Counted from the stretch's first letter, positions 1 through 8,774 are shown. The stretch: DNA of 64,000 bases from Gammaproteobacteria bacterium F7 (GCA_001593685.1 LUKI01000001.1:1-64000); one strand, 5' to 3'. The notes: generated from the sequence alone by a model not told the origin. Numbers and translations: made by a program.

Positions 1-48
1 TCTGGCGATGTATAAACCGAGAAACCAGCCATACTATTGCGTGCCTTC

Positions 49-549
49 CTACGCCTCAGCAGCTCCCTTGCCGCCTCCTGCTGCGATACGTTCAAGTTCT
101 GCATCTGATAAGCCGGTAGCGTCTCTGTGGTTTAGGTTGGCGGCGAGTTCTTGCTTGTCAGTTAAACCAAGATCGCGAGCAATAATATTCGGGTTCAACA
201 GATCAGCGGCAGCCCCTGCGAACTTCTGGGTTTTAATGATTTCTTCTACGCGCGTAACGACTCCGATAAAATCTTTACGACCTCTATATAAATCCCAGGT
301 AGCGCGGTTAATATCCAAGAATATACAAAGCCCGCTAATCGTCATTGCCCGCATCTTTGCGGCGACATCGCTTCGGACCTCGCCTTGATAATGGAATAGC
401 CTCTCTTCAAATAGAGGATTATCTTCTACCCAAGTAAAGTATTCGCTACAGGCGTCCCATAGCTGCTCTTCTGACTCGAAAATAGGTTTTCTACCGTGAG
501 AGCTTCTTGCTTCCCAGAACCTGTTTCCTTTAGGCGCACTCATAACCAA
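49..549 (-). CDS. phage terminase small subunit / DNA-packaging protein
   Basis: 166-aa ORF at the left end of the prophage; resembles gp3-type DNA-packaging proteins (family recognised by eye). Confidence 0.6.
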   Translation of the reverse strand: MVMSAPKGNRFWEARSSHGRKPIFESEEQLWDACSEYFTWVEDNPLFEERLFHYQGEVRSDVAAKMRAMTISGLCIFLDINRATWDLYRGRKDFIGVVTRVEEIIKTQKFAGAAADLLNPNIIARDLGLTDKQELAANLNHRDATGLSDAELERIAAGGGKGAAEA

Positions 550-554
550 CCTTG

Positions 555-863
555 TTAATAATCACTACTTCCGCCGCCTTCGCACTTAGGGTCAAGCACG
601 GTTAGTTTGAAATAAGCAAAGTCGTCGTCGCCATCAGCAAAAACAGCATTGCACGCAATCAATGCGCAACCCGTCTGAGTCGCCGTGAACTTAGCCGACG
701 CCTTACTGCCCGTTAATGATTCATCAGACAAAGAGATCGCACTGCTATCGGTTGACCAAGGAGCTGAATTAACGCTAGTGCCTTTCTTAGACGCATAGCC
801 AGACCAGTCCCAGGCGTAAGTAATAGATGCACCTTTGTAGATAACGCCTAAATCTTTAATCAT
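555..863 (-). CDS. phage hypothetical protein, Ig-like
   Basis: ORF with beta-rich, Ig-like pattern; tightly packed in the leftward operon. Confidence 0.5.
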   Translation of the reverse strand: MIKDLGVIYKGASITYAWDWSGYASKKGTSVNSAPWSTDSSAISLSDESLTGSKASAKFTATQTGCALIACNAVFADGDDDFAYFKLTVLDPKCEGGGSSDY

Positions 864-1138
864 TATCCAAGCTTCGCTTTAAGCAACGTGAGCTTATCTT
901 TCATCCGCGCTTCATCTTCGCCTTCGTAGCGCCCTTCTGATAAGTCGCGCTCTAAGGCGTGCAAAACAGGCTTCATATGAGCTATATAAAGCGCTTCCTG
1001 TATGGTCTTAATCTCGTCGCGAATGGCTTTCTCTCGCTCTTCGATGGGCGCTTTCTCAGCCTGAATATCATCCAGCTCAGCCCAAAGCTCATCGCGTCTG
1101 GTTTTTTGGTCTTTGATAGTCATTAGCTTAAAGTCCAT
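863..1138 (-). CDS. phage hypothetical coiled-coil protein
   Basis: ORF rich in E/K/L heptads; overlaps neighbouring genes. Confidence 0.55.
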   Translation of the reverse strand: MDFKLMTIKDQKTRRDELWAELDDIQAEKAPIEEREKAIRDEIKTIQEALYIAHMKPVLHALERDLSEGRYEGEDEARMKDKLTLLKAKLG

Positions 1139-1539
1139 GTTGAGGTGGTGAAGTCGAGCGTTAATGTCTCGCCATCTGCCAGGGTTAAATCAGAGCCGTA
1201 GTCATACCAGCAAACAAGCGGATCAGCAGGCGATGTTGGCGTATTGTTATAAACCACAACATAACGGAACGCTGCCGCCGAACCACCGGATGCTGTCAGC
1301 ACTAAATCAGCAAATAACTGCGTATATATTCCGGCAGCCTCTGCGTGTGAACTGGTTGTCAGGTTGCGAGAGGATAGATTCGTGTACGCAATCTCTGTGA
1401 GATCTGCCAGCACAGAGTTAGTAGCTACTGGCGCGTTAGCATCCGCACAAAGGGCTACCGTGAACTGATCGGAGCCGCAGGCGTGCACCTTATCCGATAA
1501 GTCCTCAACGAACTGATTGAACTTGTTATAAGCCGCCAT
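1123..1539 (-). CDS. phage hypothetical structural-type protein
   Basis: 138-aa ORF, leftward operon. Confidence 0.5.
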   Translation of the reverse strand: MAAYNKFNQFVEDLSDKVHACGSDQFTVALCADANAPVATNSVLADLTEIAYTNLSSRNLTTSSHAEAAGIYTQLFADLVLTASGGSAAAFRYVVVYNNTPTSPADPLVCWYDYGSDLTLADGETLTLDFTTSTWTLS

Positions 1540-1548
1540 AAGTAATAC

Positions 1549-3123
1549 CTAGTGTTTGTAGAATGTGGTGGTTTTAGGAGGCACGATAAAACTTGTTACC
1601 TTAGCCTTTACGAAATAAGTTTTATAAGGCTCTGCTGATCCCTGAGAATAATTAAGCGTGACGTTTGCGCCGCTAATGACATATTCGCCACTATCGGCGC
1701 TTAATACTGCCGCCCGAAGGAAATCAACATCTGTGCCGGTAAAGCTGTACACACCTGAATCAGCCGCCAGAGTGTAGCCGTGGATAAGATCAGCTACCGA
1801 TACGCTCAGCGCATAACTGCCCGAATCAGCCTCTATTTTTCTGGCCGCCAACAAAGCAAGCGTTGAGCCAGTTAATACGTAATTACCTGAATCACACGAC
1901 AGCGTGTAGGTGCCCGCGTTAGGGGTGTATGTTAGCGTGGCATCTGTGCCGCTTATTGAGTAAGAGCCGCTATCCGCAGAGAGCTTGCTAGATTTTAATA
2001 GGCTTGCATCTGTACCCGACAAGCTATAAGCCCCACTGTTTCCAGCAATGCGTCTTGACGAACGCAGCGCCGGTTCTGCGCCAGATAATGCGTAGCTACC
2101 AGAGCCACAGATCAGCGTCACCCCGCCGCCGCCAGTCGTATTCTCTGGCGTGCCAACCGTCCAGAATGCAGCAGGGTCTGATCGGTTGCTATGCTCTAGA
2201 GAAATATGATCGGCAGAAAGCGTGCCGTTGTATAAAATCAGATCATCTAACGTGCCGTCGTATGCAAACGCAGAACCTCCGCCGCGATAGTGCCCAAAGT
2301 GCATGGGCGCTGCGACGATATTCATTGACGCGACAGAATCAGTTGCATCAAGCACGCCATCGACATACAGACGAGCAGTAGTTCCGTCAGACGTCATGTA
2401 AACCCAGTGATCTACACCATCATCAACGGTTACATTTCCAAGTCCACCACCGCCCCATGCCCCGAATTTCAGCTTATGATTATATTTAATAATCAAAAAC
2501 ATGCTGTTCGACGCAGCCGTGCCAATGTTAATCATGTGATGATTAGCGCCGCCAACGTACTGCGTGGTATTCATCTTGAAGCCGATCGAAATATTGCCTG
2601 TCCCGCTTGGCCCGTTTGAATTTGATGTTAAATAATTTTCGCCAGAGCCAAAATCAGCGTCATCGCCGAGCGTTACGCCCGTGCTTGTCAGGTCATTATT
2701 CCCCGCTGAATCAGTCGTCGAGTTAAGCGGGTATGAGTTATGATAATCAGCCCATACTGAGTTTCTACCGTAAGTGCTCGTAACGACAGGCTGAGACTCG
2801 CCAGCCTTCTTGTAGAACATCCACACTTCACCTGCGGCGCTTGAGTAAGTTGAGAATCTAACTTTTATCTCGCACTTTCTAAGACCTGCCGTAGCAGAGG
2901 TCACAAACGAGACAATCTCGCACGGCAGCTGATTCGTACCCGCGTCATCAGTCGAAAACCGTAAATCTCCGCCACCGTTGAGCGCAGAGTTTGCCCCCGC
3001 ATCAATGGCTTCTGTCGGTATATTGTCGAGCGTTATTAACGCAACAAAACCCGATAATGAGCTAGCCGGAGTTAACCCGGTCAGCTTGACGCGACGGCCC
3101 CAGTTTGAGCCCGTAAACGCCAT
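1549..3123 (-). CDS. phage fibre/appendage-like protein with DUF2341 and LamG-like domains and C-terminal ~22-aa repeats
   Basis: 524-aa ORF; N-terminal NWGRRVKLTGL..LRFSTDDAGTNQLP (DUF2341-like), LamG-like region (FKMNTTQ..WVYMTSDGTTARLYVDGVLD), seven repeats of DSGxYxLSGTDAxL type. Confidence 0.7.
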   Translation of the reverse strand: MAFTGSNWGRRVKLTGLTPASSLSGFVALITLDNIPTEAIDAGANSALNGGGDLRFSTDDAGTNQLPCEIVSFVTSATAGLRKCEIKVRFSTYSSAAGEVWMFYKKAGESQPVVTSTYGRNSVWADYHNSYPLNSTTDSAGNNDLTSTGVTLGDDADFGSGENYLTSNSNGPSGTGNISIGFKMNTTQYVGGANHHMINIGTAASNSMFLIIKYNHKLKFGAWGGGGLGNVTVDDGVDHWVYMTSDGTTARLYVDGVLDATDSVASMNIVAAPMHFGHYRGGGSAFAYDGTLDDLILYNGTLSADHISLEHSNRSDPAAFWTVGTPENTTGGGGVTLICGSGSYALSGAEPALRSSRRIAGNSGAYSLSGTDASLLKSSKLSADSGSYSISGTDATLTYTPNAGTYTLSCDSGNYVLTGSTLALLAARKIEADSGSYALSVSVADLIHGYTLAADSGVYSFTGTDVDFLRAAVLSADSGEYVISGANVTLNYSQGSAEPYKTYFVKAKVTSFIVPPKTTTFYKH

Positions 3124-3125
3124 AA

Positions 3126-3464
3126 CTAATCCAGGCTGTTAACGTAATCATTGAACGAGTCAGTCATGCCGTACTTAGTCAGCATTTCATCAGCCGTAGG
3201 CGTACCCGTTCGCATTGCCTGCAAATCCTGCGCTTTTTCAACCGCTGTGCTGATCTCTGACATAACCGTATCAGACTGGCTTTCGATAAATGTAACGTCC
3301 TCGGCAGTGAACTCGCTACGCGGGTCTTTCTTCATCATCGCTGAATACTTGATCGCCTCATCAAGCACCGCGTTCAACTGGCTTAATGCCGACGCAGAAC
3401 GACGCACCAGCTCTTCGTGTGCTTTGCTCACGTTCATAACGCGACGCTGTTTAATAATGCTCAT
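3126..3464 (-). CDS. phage hypothetical protein
   Basis: 112-aa ORF in the leftward operon. Confidence 0.5.
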   Translation of the reverse strand: MSIIKQRRVMNVSKAHEELVRRSASALSQLNAVLDEAIKYSAMMKKDPRSEFTAEDVTFIESQSDTVMSEISTAVEKAQDLQAMRTGTPTADEMLTKYGMTDSFNDYVNSLD

Positions 3465-3474
3465 TCAACTACCC

Positions 3475-3795
3475 TCAATTCAACTCAACAACATAACGAT
3501 CAAGCCCGTCGACCGTTTTATCGTACATCGCATGGCGGCTCGCATTTGAGCCCTCCGGCACTTCAAACTGTATGCGCTCGAAGCCAAGGGACCGAACAAG
3601 CTCCATCACCAGCCCGTTTATCTCATCATTCAACACGCCGCTAACAAGATGCAGGCGACACTCGTTACAGCCCAAATCAGTCAGTAACATACTGGTCGAA
3701 TAGCGCGTTTTATCTGCTAACGACTCACCCATGGCAGAATCGTAAATCTGCAAGCTGCGCTGTAACGCAGTCACGCCTATTTCATATCGAGACAT
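3475..3795 (-). CDS. phage hypothetical protein
   Basis: 106-aa ORF in the leftward operon. Confidence 0.5.
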   Translation of the reverse strand: MSRYEIGVTALQRSLQIYDSAMGESLADKTRYSTSMLLTDLGCNECRLHLVSGVLNDEINGLVMELVRSLGFERIQFEVPEGSNASRHAMYDKTVDGLDRYVVELN

Positions 3796-4402
3796 CGTCA
3801 GCCCCTAGCGCCTCTGCGTATAATTCAATTGGATGATCCTTCCACGTTCGACTGTCGTGAAAATGGCCTAGCTGAGTCAGCTCAACAGGGTGTCGATAGC
3901 CCCACGACCTACGCGGCACAGTCGTCACAAAATCGTGCCGGTGCCGGTATGACACACACGGAATAGAAAACCGTTTAGCCGCAGAACGCTTGAACGGACG
4001 CGGAGAACCGAACAACACGACTTCACGAACGTCAAATCCCTCAGCCTTCAAAATCATCGACAGCGGCGCGGCAATACCAGCACCGAGGCTGTGACCGCTT
4101 ACAATAACTGGCCCAGGTAAATCAAACTCAATCATTGCATCGGCAATCTTTTGAGCCGCCTTTAAAAATCCTGCGTGGCACCAACCAACTCGACGATCAC
4201 GCCAAGGCAGAAAACGAATATCACGCAAAACATCAAGCCATCCGCCATTTTTCCACCAATTCGTTGCTTCTGTGCCGCGCGGAATAACCACCGTCGCATC
4301 GTCCTGAATCGTAATCCAGCACTCAATATCACCGCGCAAATGAAGTGTTTTCTCGTGATAACCGCGCTCGCAAAGCCGCGCTAGTGCTGCGTGATTTTGC
4401 AT
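3782..4402 (-). CDS. lipase class 3 family protein (alpha/beta hydrolase)
   Basis: GHSLGAG nucleophile elbow, VLFGSPRP and YRHRHDFVTTVP context typical of Lipase_3. Confidence 0.8.
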   Translation of the reverse strand: MQNHAALARLCERGYHEKTLHLRGDIECWITIQDDATVVIPRGTEATNWWKNGGWLDVLRDIRFLPWRDRRVGWCHAGFLKAAQKIADAMIEFDLPGPVIVSGHSLGAGIAAPLSMILKAEGFDVREVVLFGSPRPFKRSAAKRFSIPCVSYRHRHDFVTTVPRRSWGYRHPVELTQLGHFHDSRTWKDHPIELYAEALGADDVSI

Positions 4403-4494
4403 TCTGCGTCTATCTCGATTTTGTCTGTTTGAACCTGAATCATCGTGCAGCCAGCGGCCATCAAGGCAACGGCTACAGCGAGAACAATTTTCAT
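4381..4494 (-). CDS. small lipoprotein of the lysis region
   Basis: 37-aa ORF MKIVLAVAVALMAAGCTMIQVQTDKIEIDAECKITQH with lipobox (LMAAGC); below the ORF-track size cut-off; between endolysin and lipase genes. Confidence 0.6.
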   Translation of the reverse strand: MKIVLAVAVALMAAGCTMIQVQTDKIEIDAECKITQH

Positions 4495-4895
4495 GGGTGG
4501 TATGTTTTTATGGGTGTGCAATTACGCACGTCAAAATGCAGGTGAGGCGTCCCCAGTTCAACAAATGTAATATGAGGAAATAAGCCTGGGTTATTGAGAA
4601 TATCCTGGCGAACGCTCTCAACATCGATATCGTGAAACGTGCAATCAGCAGCACGACCAAAGCGATGCTGACTATAGGGTGTGCCGACAGGACTAAGCTC
4701 AGTTCTGAGGCCGCGCCAGTGATTAGCGCCACCCCAAAGCCAATCATTTACCGTCATCTTTCCGTATGAGGCTCTAAGATCGTCTAAAGTCTTAAGAAGA
4801 CGCTCGTCCAGCAACTCAAGAGATCGCTCGCCGCGCACATCGTAAATATGCTTTGGCACAAGCTCTTCTGTCTCAAAGAATCTAGGGCGGTACAT
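4491..4895 (-). CDS. phage endolysin, peptidase M15-like
   Basis: SQHRFGRAADC...TPHLHFDVRN, M15-type His/Asp motifs. Confidence 0.7.
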   Translation of the reverse strand: MYRPRFFETEELVPKHIYDVRGERSLELLDERLLKTLDDLRASYGKMTVNDWLWGGANHWRGLRTELSPVGTPYSQHRFGRAADCTFHDIDVESVRQDILNNPGLFPHITFVELGTPHLHFDVRNCTPIKTYHP

Positions 4896-5197
4896 TAGCC
4901 AACCTTCCGGCGAATAATTTTAACAGCAAGGGCTCGAACAGTAGCCGAACCAAAATAACCGATAGTGCCGCCAGCAAATACCGACCAACTCATATCAAAA
5001 CCCATCGCAGTAATACCTGCGCTCGCGGTTAGACTTAATGCACCGCAAATAAGCGACTCAAGGATAACTCTGATTGGTTTGGTTTCTTCTCTGTCGTATA
5101 TCACTCTAATAGCCGCGATAAACATAGCCATAAGCGCGCCAGAAGTTTCAGGTGGTATATCGTTTAGCATATGTGCCGTTTCTTTGATCGGTGGCAT
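4895..5197 (-). CDS. phage holin-like membrane protein
   Basis: about three predicted TM segments, directly upstream of the endolysin gene. Confidence 0.6.
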   Translation of the reverse strand: MPPIKETAHMLNDIPPETSGALMAMFIAAIRVIYDREETKPIRVILESLICGALSLTASAGITAMGFDMSWSVFAGGTIGYFGSATVRALAVKIIRRKVG

Positions 5198-5220
5198 AGC
5201 TCACCTGTTTTTATAGACAT

Positions 5221-5258
5221 AAAAAAGCCCCATGCGGCCTGGTGGAACCACATGAGGC
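5221..5258 (-). terminator. Rho-independent terminator 1
   Basis: minus strand GCCTCATGTGG..CCGCATGGGGC stem followed by TTTTTT. Confidence 0.7.
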
Positions 5259-5272
5259 GTTAGGAACTGGCA

Positions 5273-5307
5273 ATAAAAAACCCGCTCCAGATTGCTCTGC
5301 GCGGGTC
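5273..5307 (-). terminator. Rho-independent terminator 2
   Basis: minus strand ACCCGC...GCGGGT stem followed by TTTTTTATT. Confidence 0.7.
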
Positions 5308-5379
5308 TAATGTTTGTCGTGGACGCAAAAATCCACAATACGGAATTAACATTACTTCACTGATAGCAAAAATGCAAGT

Positions 5380-5664
5380 TTATTTGAACAATCTGCGCAG
5401 CTCCAAGCCAAGCTGCTCATGATCAAACTGGACCTCAACCTCAATCAGCATATCAAACCAGAATGCGAACACCGTGCGGGGGACTGGCTTGCGCCCTGCC
5501 AGCCAGTTATCTATGTGTTTGCGCTCATAATGCGTGCCAAGCTTTCTGTTAAGCTCCGCCAAGGCGGCATCTTTTTGGCTAGCCAACGTCGGGTTATCTT
5601 CATCCGCGTGCGCGCGTATTGCCCAGTCAGCCAGGTTTTTGTACTGCGATAAAGAGTTATCCAT
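5380..5664 (-). CDS. HTH-like small protein, candidate anti-CRISPR-associated (Aca) regulator
   Basis: 94-aa ORF with HTH-like segment ALAELNRKLGTHYERKHIDNWLAGRKPVP; immediately downstream of the AcrIF11-like gene. Confidence 0.5.
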   Translation of the reverse strand: MDNSLSQYKNLADWAIRAHADEDNPTLASQKDAALAELNRKLGTHYERKHIDNWLAGRKPVPRTVFAFWFDMLIEVEVQFDHEQLGLELRRLFK

Positions 5665-5668
5665 TTTG

Positions 5669-6109
5669 TTATACTCGCTCCTTAACCCCTTCCAGTTTAA
5701 GTTCTTTCTCTTTGCCGCTCATTGAAACAATGTAGACCACGCCTTGCTCGTCTTCTGATTCGCAAGCTAAGAACCCCATTTTTTTTGCGCATTCACCTTG
5801 TTTTGCTTGTACCCACCAGTCTTCTTCACCTTCGCCACCGTGGTCCCATGCAGTGTCTCGACCATCAAGAACGCGCTCAGCGTCGTCCTCATCAATCTCC
5901 AGGACACGAGCGATATCTTCGATAATCTCTTCGTCGTACAGGTCGCGAACGCTTACGATTTGGTCTTCTTCAATCTCAATTGAGTAGACATAAACTGTGT
6001 TAGCCTGGGTCATTGTGTACTCTTCTGCTGCGAAAAACAGGCAGTCACCAAACATGCCGCTGTTATTAATTTCGTTAATTTCTTTTGGGCTTGTATGGAT
6101 CAGGTTCAT
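5669..6109 (-). CDS. acrIF11-like: AcrIF11-like anti-CRISPR (predicted ADP-ribosyltransferase)
   Basis: Starts MNLIHTSPKEINEINNSGMFGDCLFFAAEEYTMT..., matching the remembered AcrIF11 pattern (M.IFHTSPVEITTINTQGRFGEFLCFAADEYVMT), with later ..DEDDAERVL.. and ..DEQGVVYIVSM.G.. matches; RBS AGGAAAAAG upstream of ATG at 6109. Confidence 0.8.
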   Translation of the reverse strand: MNLIHTSPKEINEINNSGMFGDCLFFAAEEYTMTQANTVYVYSIEIEEDQIVSVRDLYDEEIIEDIARVLEIDEDDAERVLDGRDTAWDHGGEGEEDWWVQAKQGECAKKMGFLACESEDEQGVVYIVSMSGKEKELKLEGVKERV

Positions 6110-6147
6110 GTCTTTTTCCTCTGTGTTTCCCCTAACTCTTAATAACA

Positions 6148-6175
6148 AGCATACTCCTATTTAGGAGCATGGCAA
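6148..6175 (-). promoter_or_regulatory. promoter with dyad operator for the acr operon
   Basis: minus strand TTGCCA (6170-6175), 16-nt spacer, TATGCT (6148-6153); spacer holds perfect dyad CTCCTA-TT-TAGGAG (6154-6167), extended CAT..ATG to 6150-6171. Confidence 0.7.
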
Positions 6176-6216
6176 GTATTAATTAAGCCTTTTTTTAAAT
6201 TATTGCGATCACAACC

Positions 6217-6615
6217 CTAAGCCACCTCTTTTCGCTCGCGCATACTATCCAGCTTTGCATCAATCCAAGCCGTTCCACCGTTTGTTAGTTCACCCACTCG
6301 CTGGCGGTTGAGCTGATAAATGCCGTTTTTAGATAGCACTCGCGCCGTTTTAGAAGCGTTCTCATTCAGCAAGTAATAACACATCGTTACTGTGCCCATT
6401 TCTTCGTCTCGATGCGTTAATCGGCATAATATACGCTCAACCTGGCAGGCCTGCTCGTCGCAGATAATCACCCTGCTCGGTCTGCGCCTCGCTACTAATT
6501 TCCAGTATGAAGACATGACCGGATAGTTCAAAGACAGCCCAGGATTTGTCAGCGCCCACGCCGCCCACTGTCTCAGCAACCAAGTTGTGTCGTCTACGTC
6601 GAGAAGATCGCTCAA
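6217..6615 (-). CDS. phage antitermination protein Q-like
   Basis: 132-aa ORF with Q-like pattern LLRQWAAWAL..GLSLNYP; located after NinG and before the lysis genes. Confidence 0.6.
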   Translation of the reverse strand: MSDLLDVDDTTWLLRQWAAWALTNPGLSLNYPVMSSYWKLVARRRPSRVIICDEQACQVERILCRLTHRDEEMGTVTMCYYLLNENASKTARVLSKNGIYQLNRQRVGELTNGGTAWIDAKLDSMRERKEVA

Positions 6616-6816
6616 TGTGTTATCCCTCTCTTTTACATTTTCCGGTTTTGCAGGTCAGGTTTGGTTAGGTTTGCTGCACCTAACTCCAAGTAAATACCGC
6701 ATCAAGCTTCATCCAGGTAAGAGCCAAGAATCCGCCTCCTTTGTTCGGGAACAACCCAAAGCGAATGGTTGGCAACAAAAACCATGAGGAAAAACCACCG
6801 TTCCTAAATCTAAATT

Positions 6817-7017
6817 TCATGCCGCCTTCTCCTTTTTCAGCTTTCTAACCGGTATGTACCGGCCCTTGTTTAACTTCTGGCGCAAGTCGTTTATCTCGCG
6901 CTTTAGCTTTGAAATCTCCGACCTCTGCTCCATAATTAATTGCAGATCACGCTGAGCCAAATCTTTGTATGCCTCTACTGTTTGCGGCATTGGCTCACGC
7001 CACTCTGGTACTTTCAC
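6817..7017 (-). CDS. phage hypothetical coiled-coil protein
   Basis: 66-aa ORF between ninG and Q. Confidence 0.45.
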   Translation of the reverse strand: MKVPEWREPMPQTVEAYKDLAQRDLQLIMEQRSEISKLKREINDLRQKLNKGRYIPVRKLKKEKAA

Positions 7018-7552
7018 TTTCCAATTCCTTTAGTTTCTGTTTGTAATGCAGCTCTATCGCTTTGTAGTCCTGAGCTGTGTATCTATTTGCTTCGTGCGGG
7101 CCCTCCAGCCACTCCACCTTTTCCAGCCCTATTTTCTCAATCAAGTTTGGCCGGTAGTTGGCAATATTCCCCGATAGATGGTTGTTGCACGGGGCGCATT
7201 GTTTGTGGCAGTTAAGCTCTTCAAATCTCAGCTCTGGATTAGCGCCTATCGTCTTGAAGTGTCCTGCATGATACTGGCCGTTGTGGTGGCGCTGACAGCT
7301 AATACAGGGCTGCCCCTTGTCTCTTGCTCGGATAAACGCATTAAAGGCCTTCTGCGCCGCTTTAGCCCTGAATGCTTTGTCGTTAGCATAGAAGTCGCGC
7401 TTTTGCTGCTTAATCGCCTTGTCTTTCTTTTTTGCCTGCTTCTTTTGAGCGTAGGTGATAGCGCAAGCCATATTGCAAGCAATCTGGAGCGAGCTTTTCG
7501 GGATAAATTCAAACTTACAGACGCGGCATTTTTTGGGCTTTAGCGGCTTCAC
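6995..7552 (-). CDS. ninG: NinG/Rap recombination protein
   Basis: CISCQRHHNGQYHAGHFKTIGANPELRFEELNCHKQCAPCNNHLSGN, highly characteristic. Confidence 0.9.
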   Translation of the reverse strand: MKPLKPKKCRVCKFEFIPKSSLQIACNMACAITYAQKKQAKKKDKAIKQQKRDFYANDKAFRAKAAQKAFNAFIRARDKGQPCISCQRHHNGQYHAGHFKTIGANPELRFEELNCHKQCAPCNNHLSGNIANYRPNLIEKIGLEKVEWLEGPHEANRYTAQDYKAIELHYKQKLKELESESTRVA

Positions 7553-8040
7553 TTAGTCGCCTCCAGCCACTCGAAATATTCAGATTCGGCGGGCGTGGTT
7601 AATCGCACCGGCAAGTCTTCGTTTGCCACGCCAAGCTGCACATGATTCAAATACATGCACATTTGGTCTTTAGTCATTAGACTAGTGACCGGCAGTATTC
7701 GCATGGCTTTTAGCTTCTCTTCGTATGACAGCGTTTTTAATATCGCTCTGTCGTACAGCTCTCTAAACTCTGGCGATTCAGCGCGTAGGATTGGCACCCC
7801 GTAATGCAGCTTGCAGTGACAACGAGCATCAACAACGGGTTCGCTCCGAATCTTAGCAATATCTGCATACCAAACATGACTGAGCGCGTTGGCTGGCAAG
7901 GATCGCTTACCCCCCTTGGCAACCTTTACTGTAATGCTTGCGCCAGGGTTTAAATTCAGACTACCGAACTTGTCTGCATTGATCGTATCGACTATGCGAA
8001 AGTCTTGGTGATGACCGACCTGCATTGTTAGCTCAGTCAT
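7549..8040 (-). CDS. phage recombination-type (NinB-like?) protein
   Basis: 163-aa ORF overlapping ninG; KGGKRSLPANALSHVWYADIA reminiscent of nin-region proteins. Confidence 0.45.
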   Translation of the reverse strand: MTELTMQVGHHQDFRIVDTINADKFGSLNLNPGASITVKVAKGGKRSLPANALSHVWYADIAKIRSEPVVDARCHCKLHYGVPILRAESPEFRELYDRAILKTLSYEEKLKAMRILPVTSLMTKDQMCMYLNHVQLGVANEDLPVRLTTPAESEYFEWLEATK

Positions 8041-8276
8041 TCAGCCACCCCAAAATATTCATAAACATCGCCAACCGTTTCCCAGCTATCCCACGCATCA
8101 TCCAGCACATAAATCTCATTTCCATGCCGATCTGTAATCGTGTCTTCCAGCGCCAAAACCAGATCAATCACTGCAATGGAATCTACACCGAGCGAAATCA
8201 GCGTTTTTTCCGGCTTAACGTCCTCCGGCGCTTTGTTTGCGACTTTGGCGATAACTGTTTTGATTTGGTCTTTCAC
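8037..8276 (-). CDS. acyl carrier protein
   Basis: 79 aa with LGVDSIAVIDLVLALED, the canonical phosphopantetheine-serine motif and helix II of ACPs. Confidence 0.8.
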   Translation of the reverse strand: MKDQIKTVIAKVANKAPEDVKPEKTLISLGVDSIAVIDLVLALEDTITDRHGNEIYVLDDAWDSWETVGDVYEYFGVAE

Positions 8277-8446
8277 TATCCCGCCCTCACGATGAATTTA
8301 TCGCCCAGCGGCGCTATCGTTATGCGCACCCCGCCGCGCTTCATTTTTATCTCAGGCTCTCGCGATTCAATCTCGAAGCCCTCCAGTATTTTCAAGTCCA
8401 CAACTTCACGCTGAGCGGTTTGTAATCGTCTTTCGATGCTATTCAC
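8276..8446 (-). CDS. small phage hypothetical protein (GTG start)
   Basis: 56-aa ORF VNSIERRLQTAQREVVDLKILEGFEIESREPEIKMKRGGVRITIAPLGDKFIVRAG filling the gap between ACP and the upstream ORF. Confidence 0.4.
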   Translation of the reverse strand: MNSIERRLQTAQREVVDLKILEGFEIESREPEIKMKRGGVRITIAPLGDKFIVRAG

Positions 8447-8771
8447 GTATTATTAGCTCCCATGTGACACACAGCCGCCCGCCCACTCCGCATTTACGCT
8501 TGCTGCCATGCTGGACATTGATATTTTTGAGATCATTAAGGCGCTTGATCGCTTTGTAATTATCCCAGCCCTCACCCGGGTAAATATCCTGCAAACCCTT
8601 AGCAATCTCAGCCCACGTCATGGGGTCTACCCCCTTGTAGTCTTCGTTAATGAGAAACGCTAAAACCTTGTCAGCGTCTTTCATGCGCTTGCCCGACTTG
8701 GTAATCGCATCAGCCGCTAGATGGCTTGTGCTTGGGTCAGTGTTACGTGCTGCCGGTGTTTCAATTATCAT
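8439..8771 (-). CDS. phage hypothetical protein
   Basis: 110-aa ORF starting MIIETPAARNTDPSTSHLAA. Confidence 0.55.
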   Translation of the reverse strand: MIIETPAARNTDPSTSHLAADAITKSGKRMKDADKVLAFLINEDYKGVDPMTWAEIAKGLQDIYPGEGWDNYKAIKRLNDLKNINVQHGSKRKCGVGGRLCVTWELIIRE

Positions 8772-8774
8772 TTC

